Source: Chthonomonas calidirosea (lineage in GTDB: Bacteria > Armatimonadota > Fimbriimonadia > Fimbriimonadales > Fimbriimonadaceae). Taken from it: DNA of 61,375 nt. The notes beneath the pieces were generated by a model that was given only the letters and a program-made list of their open reading frames with translations, was not told the DNA's origin and did not search any database. Within the stretch, counting starts at the first letter, position 1; the number at the start of each line of letters is the position of its first letter. Location: the NCBI GenBank assembly GCA_945882415.1, contig CAMCWC010000016.1:1-61375 (forward strand), given 5' to 3'. Position numbers and translations under genes: made by a program. Of this stretch, positions 8,081 through 16,844 are shown piece by piece.

Positions 8081-9262
8081 TTACGGATTTTGAATCGTCT
8101 GGATCATTTCGGCCCAATATGCGGCAGTCTTTGTGTCCTTGCTCAGGGCGCGTGCCGCCTCGGCATGATTTCGAGCCGCCGCCAGGTCATTGAGGCGCAA
8201 AGCTACGTGGGCGCACACCGCTTCGTAGGGCAAATACGGCTCCGTCAACTGAGTCTTGGTAAGCAATGCATGTGCTGCTTCTGGACCATTCGCTTCCAAA
8301 GTCGCCGCAACGTGGCCAAGGCGATTGCTAGTGGTCGGTGCCACCGCGATCAGCGCCTCGTAAAGTCGCGCGATCTGGACGTAGCTCGGCAATCCCGTGA
8401 ACGCGCGCTGAACATGGGCGGATTGAATTGCCGCTTCGAGCTGGAAACGACCCGGTGACTTGTGCGCCGCAGCGGCTTGAAGGAGTTGTTCGGCGCTCTT
8501 GATCATCTCTGGGTCCCAGTCCGATGGATCCTGCTGCGAAAGCGGGACGTAAACATCTCGAACCACGGCGCGACGCGATTCGCAGAACAGGAGCAGGGCG
8601 AATAGCCCCATAGCTTCTGGATCACCTTCCGAAGCGATCACCAACGACCGGGCGAGATCCATCGCTTCCGTTGGTTCGGTCGTTCCCCAGTCTCGGCTGT
8701 AAAGTCCATAGATCGCCTGCAGGACGGACGGGAGACGTTGCTGAAATTCTTCGGGGTTTGGAAGCTCGGGGAGGATTTGCGCGTCTCGGATCTTTCGCTT
8801 CGCCCGCACTAGGCGTTGCCCAAGAGTTGCGGCGGGCATCAGGAACAGCTCTGACATGCTCTCGGCAGACATGCCAAGCACTAACTGAAGCATGAGCGGC
8901 GTTTGGATTTCGGGGGCAATGGCCGGGTGGGTGCAAAGAAAGAAGAGGCGGAGTCGCTCGTCCGGGAACATCGTGGGGTCTTCTGTTTCGGTGGGATCGG
9001 CGGCCTCCGCGAGGGATTCCAAAGGTGTGATCCGCCGTTCTCGGCGTTCGATGTCGATAACGCGATGGAGGGCTACCCGGCACAGCCAAGCTTCCGGATT
9101 TGGCGGCGTCGCGTCGTTCCAATCGGTCAGTGCCGAGGCAAAGGCGGCACTGACGGCGTCTTCTGAGCGAAGCAAGTCGAACCCTCGAGCGAGCAGATGA
9201 GAAAGAACTTTGCCGTAGCTCTCGCGAAAAACCTCACCTACCCGCTCCGAAGCATCCATCAA
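8081..9262 (-). CDS. ECF sigma factor with C-terminal extension (ECF42-like)
   Basis: A 393-residue protein with sigma region 2 (residues 8-75, FRESYGKVLSHLLARGFDLLRSEDAVSAAFASAL), sigma region 4 (about 105-165, including LMLQLVLGMSAESMSELFLMPAATLGQRLVRAKRKI) and a C-terminal helical, TPR-like extension of some 200 residues. This architecture, next to YCII/DGPF genes, is the hallmark of group ECF42, where the extension is needed for activity and no anti-sigma factor is encoded. It starts four bases after the stop of a YCII gene, so the three genes are an operon. The trigger and targets cannot be read from the sequence. Confidence 0.92.
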   Translation of the reverse strand: MMDASERVGEVFRESYGKVLSHLLARGFDLLRSEDAVSAAFASALTDWNDATPPNPEAWLCRVALHRVIDIERRERRITPLESLAEAADPTETEDPTMFPDERLRLFFLCTHPAIAPEIQTPLMLQLVLGMSAESMSELFLMPAATLGQRLVRAKRKIRDAQILPELPNPEEFQQRLPSVLQAIYGLYSRDWGTTEPTEAMDLARSLVIASEGDPEAMGLFALLLFCESRRAVVRDVYVPLSQQDPSDWDPEMIKSAEQLLQAAAAHKSPGRFQLEAAIQSAHVQRAFTGLPSYVQIARLYEALIAVAPTTSNRLGHVAATLEANGPEAAHALLTKTQLTEPYLPYEAVCAHVALRLNDLAAARNHAEAARALSKDTKTAAYWAEMIQTIQNP

Positions 9263-9266
9263 CTCC

Positions 9267-9626
9267 TCAGCTCGGGTCCGGAAGAATCGGCCGGACTTCT
9301 ACCGCACCACCTTCGGTGCAAGGCGCGAGTTTTGCCCAGGTCATGGCCTCATCTAGGGATGGAACATTGATGACTACGAGTCCGGCAAGTTGCTCTTTGG
9401 TGTCGGCTACCGGACCATCTTGAATGGTGAGTTCGCCCGCCGTGGCTCGCAAAGTGGTCGCGCTGCCGGGAACTTGAAGTCCTGCGCCGGCGCCCCGAAC
9501 GAGCACTCCCGCGTCGTCAAGCTGATCGATGTAAGCGCTCCAGGCGCCCCAGTATTGACCCGCAGACTCCGATTCGCGCTCCGAAAACTGGGCGCTGGTT
9601 TCGTAGAAAATTAAGCCGTATTTCAT
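9267..9626 (-). CDS. YCII-related (DGPF-type) protein
   Basis: A 119-residue dimeric alpha+beta barrel protein of the YCII family: it opens with MKYGLIFYE and carries TIQDGPVADTKEQLAGLVVI, the family's DGPF-like motif here written DGPV. Genes of this family accompany ECF42 sigma factors, but their biochemical role is not known. The start at 9626 is favoured because the domain begins there; the ATGA overlap with the upstream exported YCII gene (9623-9626) implies coupled translation. The frame extends 26 codons further upstream without homology. Confidence 0.87.
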   Translation of the reverse strand: MKYGLIFYETSAQFSERESESAGQYWGAWSAYIDQLDDAGVLVRGAGAGLQVPGSATTLRATAGELTIQDGPVADTKEQLAGLVVINVPSLDEAMTWAKLAPCTEGGAVEVRPILPDPS

Positions 9627-10075
9627 TTGCCCTTCTCCATATCTTGGTTCATCGGAAGCAGCTCTCGGACTTCGACGCGGCCGCCATCTTGAATTGCTGG
9701 GCAAGTGTTGGCGATGCTCACGGCAGCATCCAGCGACTCTGCCTTCACGATCAGATATCCGCTGAGATTAATCGTGCTGGCGTTAATGGCTCGTTTGCCT
9801 TTGCCATCTAGAACGACACCGGTGGTCGGCGGAAGTAAGGCAGAGCCGCTTTCGATGACGCCGGAGGCCCGGATTTTGCCGATGTATCCCATCCACTTTT
9901 CCCAGTACTTGGGTGCTGCCGCGCCGGTGCGGTCGCCGAAAGACTTTTGGGTCTCATAGAAGTAGATGCCGTACGACTTGGTTGCTGTTGTCGATGCCGT
10001 CGCTTGAGCGCGCGGATTGGAGAGCACAGTCGCCGCCACGATGGCGGAAAGAGAAAGGGCAATGAGCGTTTTCAT
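9623..10075 (-). CDS. Exported YCII-related protein
   Basis: A 150-residue protein beginning with a signal peptide (KTLIALSLSAIVAATVLSNP, about residues 2-28, likely cut after a small-residue site), followed by a complete YCII-like domain: YGIYFYETQKSF, YWEKWMGYIGKIRASG, then a KRAINASTINLSGYLIVKAESLDAAVSIA block. It has lost the DGPF motif seen in its cytoplasmic neighbour. The start at 10075 is set by AAGGA seven bases before the ATG. It is first in the operon with the second YCII gene and the ECF sigma factor. Export of a YCII domain is unusual and suggests a role outside the cytoplasm. Confidence 0.8.
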   Translation of the reverse strand: MKTLIALSLSAIVAATVLSNPRAQATASTTATKSYGIYFYETQKSFGDRTGAAAPKYWEKWMGYIGKIRASGVIESGSALLPPTTGVVLDGKGKRAINASTINLSGYLIVKAESLDAAVSIANTCPAIQDGGRVEVRELLPMNQDMEKGK

Positions 10076-10162
10076 GGGTTTCCTTTTTCGGACCAATTTG
10101 GGTCCTTCAAGGAGAAAGCGAATGGCGGAGGCCCATTTCGACACATGCCCAAAATTTTTTGA

Positions 10163-12565
10163 TCAATTGCGGGCGGTGCTGAAGCGCATCCGCAGGAGAC
10201 TCTTGATCTGAATGAGCGTGAACCCAACGAGAATGCTGCCCATCACCCAAGCGGCGGCGGTCGCATAGCCGAACTTGAGAAACATAAACGCGTTTTGCCA
10301 GACCTCGAGTCCGATGGTCCGAGTGGAGTTGAGCGGCCCGCCTTGGGTTAGGACAAACACATTCTCCATCGCCTTGAATCCGGCAATGAAAACTCCGAGG
10401 AGGTTAATCAGAACCAACGGCTTGATACCGGGGAGGGTGATGTACCGAATCTTTTCAAGCCAAGAAGCTCCGTCGATGTCCGCGGCTTCATAACGCTCCG
10501 GGGCAATGTTCTTAAGCGCGGCCAAATACAAGATCGACCCCGCTCCCGCTCCGGCCCAAATGCCTGGCAGGACCACGGCAAACATCGCGAGTTGCGGACT
10601 TCCGAGCCAGTCGTTCGCGGTCGGAATCGGGCCGTTCCCAAGCTTCATCCAAAGCGGATTGATGGCTTCGATGAAGGGCTTTAGGATCGTGTTGAGCAGT
10701 CCCGTATCGCTTTTCTCGTAAAACTGCCGCCAAACGAGGGAGACCACGATGGCGCTCGTCATGGCGGGCAGATAAAAGATCGTTCGGAAGAGAACGGTAA
10801 ACCGCGGAATCTCGTTGAGCGCGATCGCGAGAATGATCGGTAGGAAGAACCCGATGACTAAGCTGAGGGCAACGTAAACGAAGCTGTTCCAAACGCTTTG
10901 ATAGAACACCGGTTGGCTAAAGACGCCGATGAAGTTATCGAGCCCAACCCAAGACGCGCCGCCAATGAGTTTGTAATCCTGGAACGCAATTACCAATCCC
11001 CGGCCGAGCGGATAGTAAGCCCATGTGAAAATGCTAAGGGCGGCGGGCAAAAGACAAGCGATTAGGAAGGACCAGATTTGCGAACGCGGAATGCCAGCTG
11101 GCAGCCGTTCAATGACCTCGACGGCATTTCGGCGTTGCCAGAACCTCACCGAGAATCCGGTGGCGACGATGGCAAGCACGGCTAAAATTCCGGCCGCCCA
11201 GCCGCGTTTGGTCGCCATTTCTTCGGGAGGAATAAAGCCTAGGAGTTTCTGGTCCATCTCCTTCTGGGTTTCGGCGAGGATGTCCTTCGCCGGCCGATCT
11301 GGCTCTAGCCGTGCCCGATCAAGTGCCGCGTTGAGAACTTCATAAACCTGCTGGCAGTTTCGGCCGTATGGCTCGGGGTGACCCGTTTGGAAGAGCTCGC
11401 GGTTGGCTTTGACGTAGCTGGGATCGACTTGCGAGAGGTAGTCGTCGTAGCCGAACTTCTCCAGCCAGACCGGGTTCACGAGATTTCCGATTCCGAGCTC
11501 GACGCACTTCTGCGTGTTCACCCGCGCGGCTTCGTCTCCGGCGAAGAATTTGATAAATCGCCAGCACGCATCAAGCTTCTTCGGGTCCGTCACCCGGGAC
11601 GAGATGGCCCACATTCCGGCGTTGATCTCGTTGCTGCGTCCGGCAGGTCCGGCGGGTAAGGCGCTGACGCCGATGACGCTCGGGCTGAGGTCGCTCTGGT
11701 TGAGCACAACGTCGTTGGTGTAGCCAAACCACATCGCCATCTTGCCGGTGTTGATGTCGGTTGTGAAATCGGTGGCAAGGTGCGCGACCGGGCCAGTTCC
11801 GTCTTTCTGCTTGAGAAAGAGCTTTCGGAAGAATTCCACCGCAAGCTCGCCGCCCTTGGAATTAATCTTGGATTGCCAGACTCCAGATTCGGTTGGGGCG
11901 ACAACTTCGCCCCCGGCTTGATACAAAAAGTTCTGCCAGTGATAGCTTGGGACTTGGCTGAGGGCATATCCGCTGCGGCCCGGCTTGGTGAGTTTTAGAC
12001 AGTATTCGTAGAACTGATCCCAGGTTTCGGGTGGCTTGGCCGGGTCGAGTCCGACTTCAAGAAAGAAGTCCTTTCGGTAATAGAGCGCGATGGCAACCTG
12101 GAAAAACGGGATGGCGTACGACTTACCATCGAAGCTCTTGAGGACCTTCAGCACCGTCGGATTGACCCGGGCCATGACCTCTGGATCTTGAGCAATGAGG
12201 TCATCGACGGGGCGACAAAAACCTTGTTCCACGAAGGTGTAGTACTGCCGGAAGTTGACGTAAAAGACGTCCGGGGCGCGGTCGCCCGCCATCGACATCA
12301 GGAACATATTGTCCGCCTGCGGCCCGACGAGATTTAGTCCCCCGGCGTTCACGACGCGTACGTCTGGATTTGTGCGATGGAACTCTTCGAAGACCGCCCG
12401 TCGAATCTGGGCGGTCGTGGCAGTGGCTTCTTTCGGCGGGATTCCGTAGCCGGGGCCGGCCATCATGCGGATCTCGGTGGGAGCTTCCGCTTGCGCCAGC
12501 GCACTCGATCCGAGTAGCAAACTGAGACCGGCAAGCAGGAACGATCGAAGTCGGGCCGAGATCAA
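10163..12565 (-). CDS. Sugar-binding protein fused to ABC permease
   Basis: An 800-residue single polypeptide. Residues 1-24 are a signal peptide; about 30-440 are an extracellular solute-binding protein of the carbohydrate (CUT1) type (DVFYVNFRQYYTFVEQGF, the YAIPFFQVAIALYYRKD strand, WDQFYEYC). A transmembrane helix near 455-475 and a basic turn lead to a MalF/UgpA-like permease (about 495-795), complete with the EAA loop YEAADIDGASWLEKIRYITLPG that docks the ATPase. Normally these are separate proteins. No ATPase or second permease gene is adjacent, so partners must be elsewhere. The TTG start is nine bases after TAGAAT. I find no frameshift at the junction; the frame is continuous. Confidence 0.9.
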   Translation of the reverse strand: MISARLRSFLLAGLSLLLGSSALAQAEAPTEIRMMAGPGYGIPPKEATATTAQIRRAVFEEFHRTNPDVRVVNAGGLNLVGPQADNMFLMSMAGDRAPDVFYVNFRQYYTFVEQGFCRPVDDLIAQDPEVMARVNPTVLKVLKSFDGKSYAIPFFQVAIALYYRKDFFLEVGLDPAKPPETWDQFYEYCLKLTKPGRSGYALSQVPSYHWQNFLYQAGGEVVAPTESGVWQSKINSKGGELAVEFFRKLFLKQKDGTGPVAHLATDFTTDINTGKMAMWFGYTNDVVLNQSDLSPSVIGVSALPAGPAGRSNEINAGMWAISSRVTDPKKLDACWRFIKFFAGDEAARVNTQKCVELGIGNLVNPVWLEKFGYDDYLSQVDPSYVKANRELFQTGHPEPYGRNCQQVYEVLNAALDRARLEPDRPAKDILAETQKEMDQKLLGFIPPEEMATKRGWAAGILAVLAIVATGFSVRFWQRRNAVEVIERLPAGIPRSQIWSFLIACLLPAALSIFTWAYYPLGRGLVIAFQDYKLIGGASWVGLDNFIGVFSQPVFYQSVWNSFVYVALSLVIGFFLPIILAIALNEIPRFTVLFRTIFYLPAMTSAIVVSLVWRQFYEKSDTGLLNTILKPFIEAINPLWMKLGNGPIPTANDWLGSPQLAMFAVVLPGIWAGAGAGSILYLAALKNIAPERYEAADIDGASWLEKIRYITLPGIKPLVLINLLGVFIAGFKAMENVFVLTQGGPLNSTRTIGLEVWQNAFMFLKFGYATAAAWVMGSILVGFTLIQIKSLLRMRFSTARN

Positions 12566-12907
12566 CGTAGCGACATTCTACTGGACGCATCCCTGACCTG
12601 CTGAGATGAATTTTAGGGTCCAGAAATAGAACTGGTCGGTGCCAAAAAGACATCGACCAGAATCTGCGATGTTTGTCGTAAGCGAAGCGCTACTTCAAAC
12701 AAGGATATGAGGCTATTTATGGAATCCAGTATCGAGTTGGTTTCGTCAATGTTTTATCCCGACAGAGGAAAAAGCTAACTGCGAAGCAGAAAACAAAAAC
12801 CGCAAAGACTGCGGCAAAGGGCCGGTGGTGGCCACATCGCCAACTCCTGACAAGAAATAGGCTAGTGGATTTTGTTCCCAAAATTCGTGTCACAAATTTC
12901 CATTACA

Positions 12908-12921
12908 GTACACATGTCTAC
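12908..12921. promoter_or_regulatory. Inverted repeat before recA, possible LexA-type operator
   Basis: GTACACATGTCTAC is palindromic at 12 of 14 positions and lies six bases before the proposed -35 box of recA. The position and symmetry suit an SOS repressor site, but the sequence is not a close match to known LexA boxes. Confidence 0.3.
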
Positions 12922-12927
12922 GTCTGG

Positions 12928-12955
12928 TTACAAATATTCAGAAAATATGTATTCT
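12928..12955 (+). promoter_or_regulatory. Probable recA promoter
   Basis: TTACAA (12928-12933) and TATTCT (12950-12955) with a 16-base spacer, about 50 bases before the recA start. It is a moderate match to the vegetative consensus in an AT-rich stretch. Confidence 0.4.
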
Positions 12956-13006
12956 TTTGTCTAGCATTTTTATTTTTTCTTTGGTAAAGTGAGTGAAGAG
13001 GAACCC

Positions 13007-14095
13007 GTGAGAAAGGCAGCCGCGAATTCAGAAGTTAACGTTGACAAGTCCGACCGAGAGAAGGCATTAGAAGCCGCCCTTGGCCAGGTTGAGCGATCGT
13101 TCGGAAAGGGCGCGGTCATGCGCATGGGCGATACCAGCCGAGTTGGAATTGAAGCGATTCCGACGGGGTCACTTTCCTTGGACATGGCTCTCGGCATCGG
13201 CGGACTTCCCCGCGGACGAATCACGGAAATCTACGGACCAGAATCTGGTGGTAAATCGACCCTCGCTCTTCACTGCGTAGCCGAAGCTCAAAAGCTTGGC
13301 GGACTTGCGCTTTACGTCGATGCCGAGCACGCGCTTGACACCGAGTACGCCCGGACCCTTGGCGTCGACGTGGATCGACTCTACATCTCTCAGCCAAGCA
13401 ACGGAGAAGAAGCCCTCGAAATCGCCGACGCGATTACCAAGTCGGGCGCCATCGACATCGTCGTTATCGACTCGGTTGCTGCCCTCGTTCCGAAAGCAGA
13501 AATCGAAGGCGAGATGGGCGACACGTTCGTCGGCATCCAGGCCCGAATGATGAGCCAAGCCCTGCGAAAGCTTGGTGGAACGCTCAACAAGTCCCGCACC
13601 GCGGCCATCTTCATCAACCAGCTTCGAGAGAAGATTGGCGTGATGTACGGCAACCCAGAGACCACTCCGGGTGGTCGAGCGCTTAAGTTCTGGGCAAGCG
13701 TTCGGCTTGAAGTTCGAAAGGGCGACGCCATCAAAACGGGAACGGACCAGATTGGTGCCCGAACCAAGGTCAAGGTCGTAAAGAACAAGGTGGCTCCGCC
13801 GTTCAAGACCGCGGAGTTCGACATGATTTTCGGCAAGGGAATCAGCCGCGCCGGTGATGTTCTCGATATGGCTGCCCTCAAAGGCATCATTCAGAAGTCA
13901 GGAACCTACTTCAACTACGGCGAGATCCGACTTGGCCAGGGCCGAGACAACGCCCGAAACTTCTTGGAATCTCATCCTGAGGTCTTTACCGAAATCGATA
14001 AGAAAGTCCGTGAAATGTTCTTGGCAGAAATGGCGAAGTTGCCACCGGAGCCAGTGAGCGAGGACGAACCGCTGGACGAAGATCTCGGCCTATAG
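13007..14095 (+). CDS. recA: Recombinase RecA
   Basis: ATP-dependent strand-exchange protein and SOS co-protease. Walker A is GPESGGKST (usual GPESSGKTT), Walker B is [24 protein letters not shown], and the [22 protein letters not shown] loop is intact; the C-terminus ends in the usual acidic tail ([12 protein letters not shown]). I prefer the GTG at 13007, five bases after AGAGG, giving 362 residues; a second in-frame GTG at 12989 lacks a ribosome binding site and would add six residues. It is the first gene of recA-recX-rny-ymdB, a linkage seen in many Gram-positive and related genomes. Confidence 0.98.
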   Translation: MRKAAANSEVNVDKSDREKALEAALGQVERSFGKGAVMRMGDTSRVGIEAIPTGSLSLDMALGIGGLPRGRITEIYGPESGGKSTLALHCVAEAQKLGGLALYVDAEHALDTEYARTLGVDVDRLYISQPSNGEEALEIADAITKSGAIDIVVIDSVAALVPKAEIEGEMGDTFVGIQARMMSQALRKLGGTLNKSRTAAIFINQLREKIGVMYGNPETTPGGRALKFWASVRLEVRKGDAIKTGTDQIGARTKVKVVKNKVAPPFKTAEFDMIFGKGISRAGDVLDMAALKGIIQKSGTYFNYGEIRLGQGRDNARNFLESHPEVFTEIDKKVREMFLAEMAKLPPEPVSEDEPLDEDLGL

Positions 14096-14113
14096 GCTCG
14101 GTAACCGTTCTTC

Positions 14114-14545
14114 ATGGACCAAACCTACGAAGAAAGTCTTCGCCGGGTGATGCTTCGGCTATCGCGCGGCGATTTGACCGAGGCCGAAGCTCGTCGCCTG
14201 ACGGGCCGCGACGATGTTGTTGAGCACCTGAGAGAAAAGCGGCTGCTCAACGACCACCGGGTGGCCGAGGCGCTGATCCACCGGTGGTCAGGGCGGAACA
14301 TGCGCGGCCGAACCTGGCTTCAGTCCGAGTTCGAGCGGCGGGATATTCCTTCTGCCATCGCTGGACCCCTTTTAGAGAATCTGCCTAGCGACTTCGATCG
14401 GGCAAATGAACTGCTTGGTCTGGTTCGAAAACCAGATGCGGTTCGCAAAGCGCGCTTTTTGGCATCGAGAGGGTTTGCCGAAGAAGTAATCGACTCAGTT
14501 CTCGGCGATAGTCTCCGAGAGGCCACCGACTGGCGTCACAATTGA
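14114..14545 (+). CDS. recX: RecX regulatory protein
   Basis: RecX binds RecA filaments and limits their growth. This 143-residue, all-helical protein shows tandem three-helix repeats (LRRVMLRLSRGDLTEAEARRLTGR, VVEHLREKRLLNDHRVAEALIHRW, then RGRTWLQSEFERRDIPSAI), the usual RecX pattern. It begins 18 bases after recA, which strongly supports the assignment since the family diverges quickly. Its C-terminal repeat is present (VRKARFLASRGFAEEVIDSVL). It is followed four bases later by rny. Confidence 0.88.
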   Translation: MDQTYEESLRRVMLRLSRGDLTEAEARRLTGRDDVVEHLREKRLLNDHRVAEALIHRWSGRNMRGRTWLQSEFERRDIPSAIAGPLLENLPSDFDRANELLGLVRKPDAVRKARFLASRGFAEEVIDSVLGDSLREATDWRHN

Positions 14546-14549
14546 ATCT

Positions 14550-16028
14550 ATGAATCCCGTAATGGAAGGATTGGTGGCCGGTGTGGTCAGCGGCTCGGCC
14601 ATTGTTTACGGGATTTACACCGTGCTGTCGAAGTCTGCACGACAGCAGATCGCTACCATAAAGTCGGAGACTGAGCAAGAAATCAGCCGCATCCGCGCGG
14701 AAGCCCAAGCGTTTTCTCAAGAGCGAGCGGTGAGCTTGCAGAAAGCAGAAGATCGTCTGGATGCGCGTGAAGCATCGCTCGACGAACGCTGGAAGCAGAT
14801 TGATGCTCGCGAGGAAGCCTTTGTTCTCGAATCCAAAACGCTGATTGATCGCGAAGAGAACATTGAGCGGCAACGGCGACAAGTAGAGGAGGAGCTGGCG
14901 CGAGTGGCGAACCTCACCAAGACACAGGCGCGCGACCTGTATCTGAAGCGGATAGAGGGCGAGTTCCGAGATATGGCGCTCAGGCGGGCGAAGGAAGTCG
15001 AAGAACAAACCGCTTCTGAGCTCAACCGGCAGGCAAAGAAAGTGTTGCTCGACGTCATGCAACGAACGGTGGTCGACTATCTCACGGAGGCGACGCTGGC
15101 CGTCATCGAACTTCCGACGGAAGATATGAAGGGTCGCCTAATCGGCCGTGAGGGTCGAAATATCCGTGCCTTTGAGCAAGTGACCGGAGTTGATCTCATT
15201 ATCGATGAGACTCCGGAAGCGGTTGTGATCTCGTGCTTTGACCCCGTTCGGCGAGAAACGGCACGTCTCACGCTGATCAACTTGATGATGGATGGCCGCA
15301 TCCACCCGGGCCGAATCGAGGAGCTTTTCGAAAAAGCCACCGCTGAAGTCAATCGGATCGTGGTTGAAGCCGGGGAGCGCGCCGCCGAGCGGGCCAACGT
15401 TACCGGTCTGCCCGCGAAGCTGATCGAGACGATGGGCAAGTTGCGGTTTCGAACCAGCTACGCGCAGAACGTACTGGACCACTCCGTGGAAGTCGCGCGG
15501 CTGTCGGAATCGCTTGCTTTCGAACTTGGGCTCAACGCCGAGATCGCGAAGCGCGCCGGGTTCTTGCATGACATCGGCAAAGCGCTCGGGCCCGAGTACG
15601 AGGGTCCGCACGCTCTCACCGGAATGGAGTTTCTCCGCGTGGCGGGAGAGCGCGAGTCGGTTCTCCACGCGGTCGGGGCGCATCACCACGATATCGAACC
15701 CTCATCGCCGGAGGCCATTCTAGTCATCCTTGCCGACACGATCAGTGCTGCCCGACCTGGAGCGCGTCGAGAAAGCCTCGACAACTACATCAAGCGACTA
15801 AGCGCGCTCGAAACGATCGCAAACGGGTTCCCCGGCGTCGATCGTAGCTTCGCCGTGCAAGCGGGCCGGGAAATTCGGTTGATCGTCAAACCGGAATTGA
15901 TTGACGACCTAGCGGCCAAACGCTTAGCGCACGACGTTGCCCGTCGAATCGAAAAAGAACTCGACTTCCCCGGGCAAATTCGGGTGACGGTGATCCGGGA
16001 AACCCGAATGACCGAGATCGCGAAGTAA
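14550..16028 (+). CDS. rny: Ribonuclease Y
   Basis: Membrane-bound endoribonuclease that starts mRNA decay. The 492-residue protein has, in order, an N-terminal transmembrane helix (about 5-25), a long charged coiled coil (to about 180), a KH RNA-binding domain (GRLIGREGRNIRAFEQVTGV) and an HD domain with metal-binding HD pair (FLHDIGKALGPEYEGPHALTG, then GAHHHDIEP). Length is a little under the usual 510-520. It begins four bases after the recX stop, inside the recA operon. Confidence 0.97.
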   Translation: MNPVMEGLVAGVVSGSAIVYGIYTVLSKSARQQIATIKSETEQEISRIRAEAQAFSQERAVSLQKAEDRLDAREASLDERWKQIDAREEAFVLESKTLIDREENIERQRRQVEEELARVANLTKTQARDLYLKRIEGEFRDMALRRAKEVEEQTASELNRQAKKVLLDVMQRTVVDYLTEATLAVIELPTEDMKGRLIGREGRNIRAFEQVTGVDLIIDETPEAVVISCFDPVRRETARLTLINLMMDGRIHPGRIEELFEKATAEVNRIVVEAGERAAERANVTGLPAKLIETMGKLRFRTSYAQNVLDHSVEVARLSESLAFELGLNAEIAKRAGFLHDIGKALGPEYEGPHALTGMEFLRVAGERESVLHAVGAHHHDIEPSSPEAILVILADTISAARPGARRESLDNYIKRLSALETIANGFPGVDRSFAVQAGREIRLIVKPELIDDLAAKRLAHDVARRIEKELDFPGQIRVTVIRETRMTEIAK

Positions 16029-16061
16029 GCCTCACCAGCCAAGAACGTCATACTGTTGTTC

Positions 16062-16841
16062 TTGGCGACGTTCACAATTCTCTTTCTTGGCGACATCGTG
16101 GGTGAAGTTGGGCGGAACATTGTTCAACGCTATCTTCCCTCGCTCAAGTCGACCCACAAGCCGCTGTTCACGATTGTGAACGGCGAAAACACCGCTGCTG
16201 GGATTGGAATCACTCCGAAGATCGCGGATCAGATTTTTGACTGGGGAGTGGACGCGATTACCCTTGGTAACCACTCGTTCAACAAGCGAGAAATCGGGCC
16301 GTACTTGGATCAAGAGCCGAACATTCTTCGGCCGATCAACTTTTCCGCGCGGTTGCCGGGGCACGGCACGACGGTTCTGGAAAGCGACGGCGTGACGCTC
16401 ACGGTCGCGAATGTAAGCGGTCGCGTGGGCATGGACCCGGTTTATGACGATCCGTTTATGGCGGTCGATCGAATCTGCGAGACTTCGCCGGGCTTCATCT
16501 TCATCGACTTTCACGGAGAGGCGACCAGCGAGAAGGTGGCGATGGGTTGGCACTGCGACGGGCGCGCTTGCGCGGTAGTCGGAACCCACACCCACGTTCA
16601 AACCGCGGATGAAAGAGTGCTTCCGCAAGGGACGGCGTACATTACGGACGTTGGCATGTGCGGACCGCTGAACGGGGTGCTCGGAATGGACCGCGACATC
16701 ATCCTCCGCCGATTTCGGGGCGATCTTCCGGAACGATTTGAAGTTGCTGGCGGGCCCGGTGTAATCTGTGGTGTCGTTATAAACGTCGAAAGAAGTACAG
16801 GACGAGCGATGCGCATTGAGCGCATCCGAATTGGAGAATAA
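16062..16841 (+). CDS. ymdB: YmdB-type metallophosphoesterase (cyclic nucleotide phosphodiesterase)
   Basis: Member of the YmdB family, which in Bacillus hydrolyses 2',3'- and 3',5'-cyclic nucleotides and affects sporulation and biofilm genes. Metal ligands are visible in FLGDIVGEVGR, GENTAAG, TLGNHSFNKRE, FIDFHGEATSEK and VGTHTHVQTADE. The position directly after rny is the classic context. The start is uncertain: TTG at 16062 lies seven bases after a CATACT box and gives MATFTILFLGD, close to relatives; TTG at 16056 adds two residues. No Shine-Dalgarno sequence is seen for either. Confidence 0.92.
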   Translation: MATFTILFLGDIVGEVGRNIVQRYLPSLKSTHKPLFTIVNGENTAAGIGITPKIADQIFDWGVDAITLGNHSFNKREIGPYLDQEPNILRPINFSARLPGHGTTVLESDGVTLTVANVSGRVGMDPVYDDPFMAVDRICETSPGFIFIDFHGEATSEKVAMGWHCDGRACAVVGTHTHVQTADERVLPQGTAYITDVGMCGPLNGVLGMDRDIILRRFRGDLPERFEVAGGPGVICGVVINVERSTGRAMRIERIRIGE

Positions 16842-16844
16842 ACA

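Larger units (their letters stand above)
12566..12988. other. AT-rich intergenic region before recA, possible structured RNA
   Basis: About 420 bases without a credible gene, between two divergently transcribed genes. The left part holds the start signals of the fusion transporter (TAGAAT, minus strand, 12575-12580). The middle (about 12755-12860) has small perfect hairpins in A-rich linkers: CTGCGAAGCAG, then CCGCAAAGACTGCGG, then a GGCC/GGCC pair, bracketed by AGGA and TCCT. It could be a structured leader RNA. The right part is AT-rich and carries the probable recA promoter and an inverted repeat. Confidence 0.4.

Noticed and set aside
12755-12860. c-di-GMP riboswitch before recA
   Set aside because: A-rich linkers and CCGCAAAG are suggestive, but the GACGCAAAGC core and the closing G/C pattern are not there.
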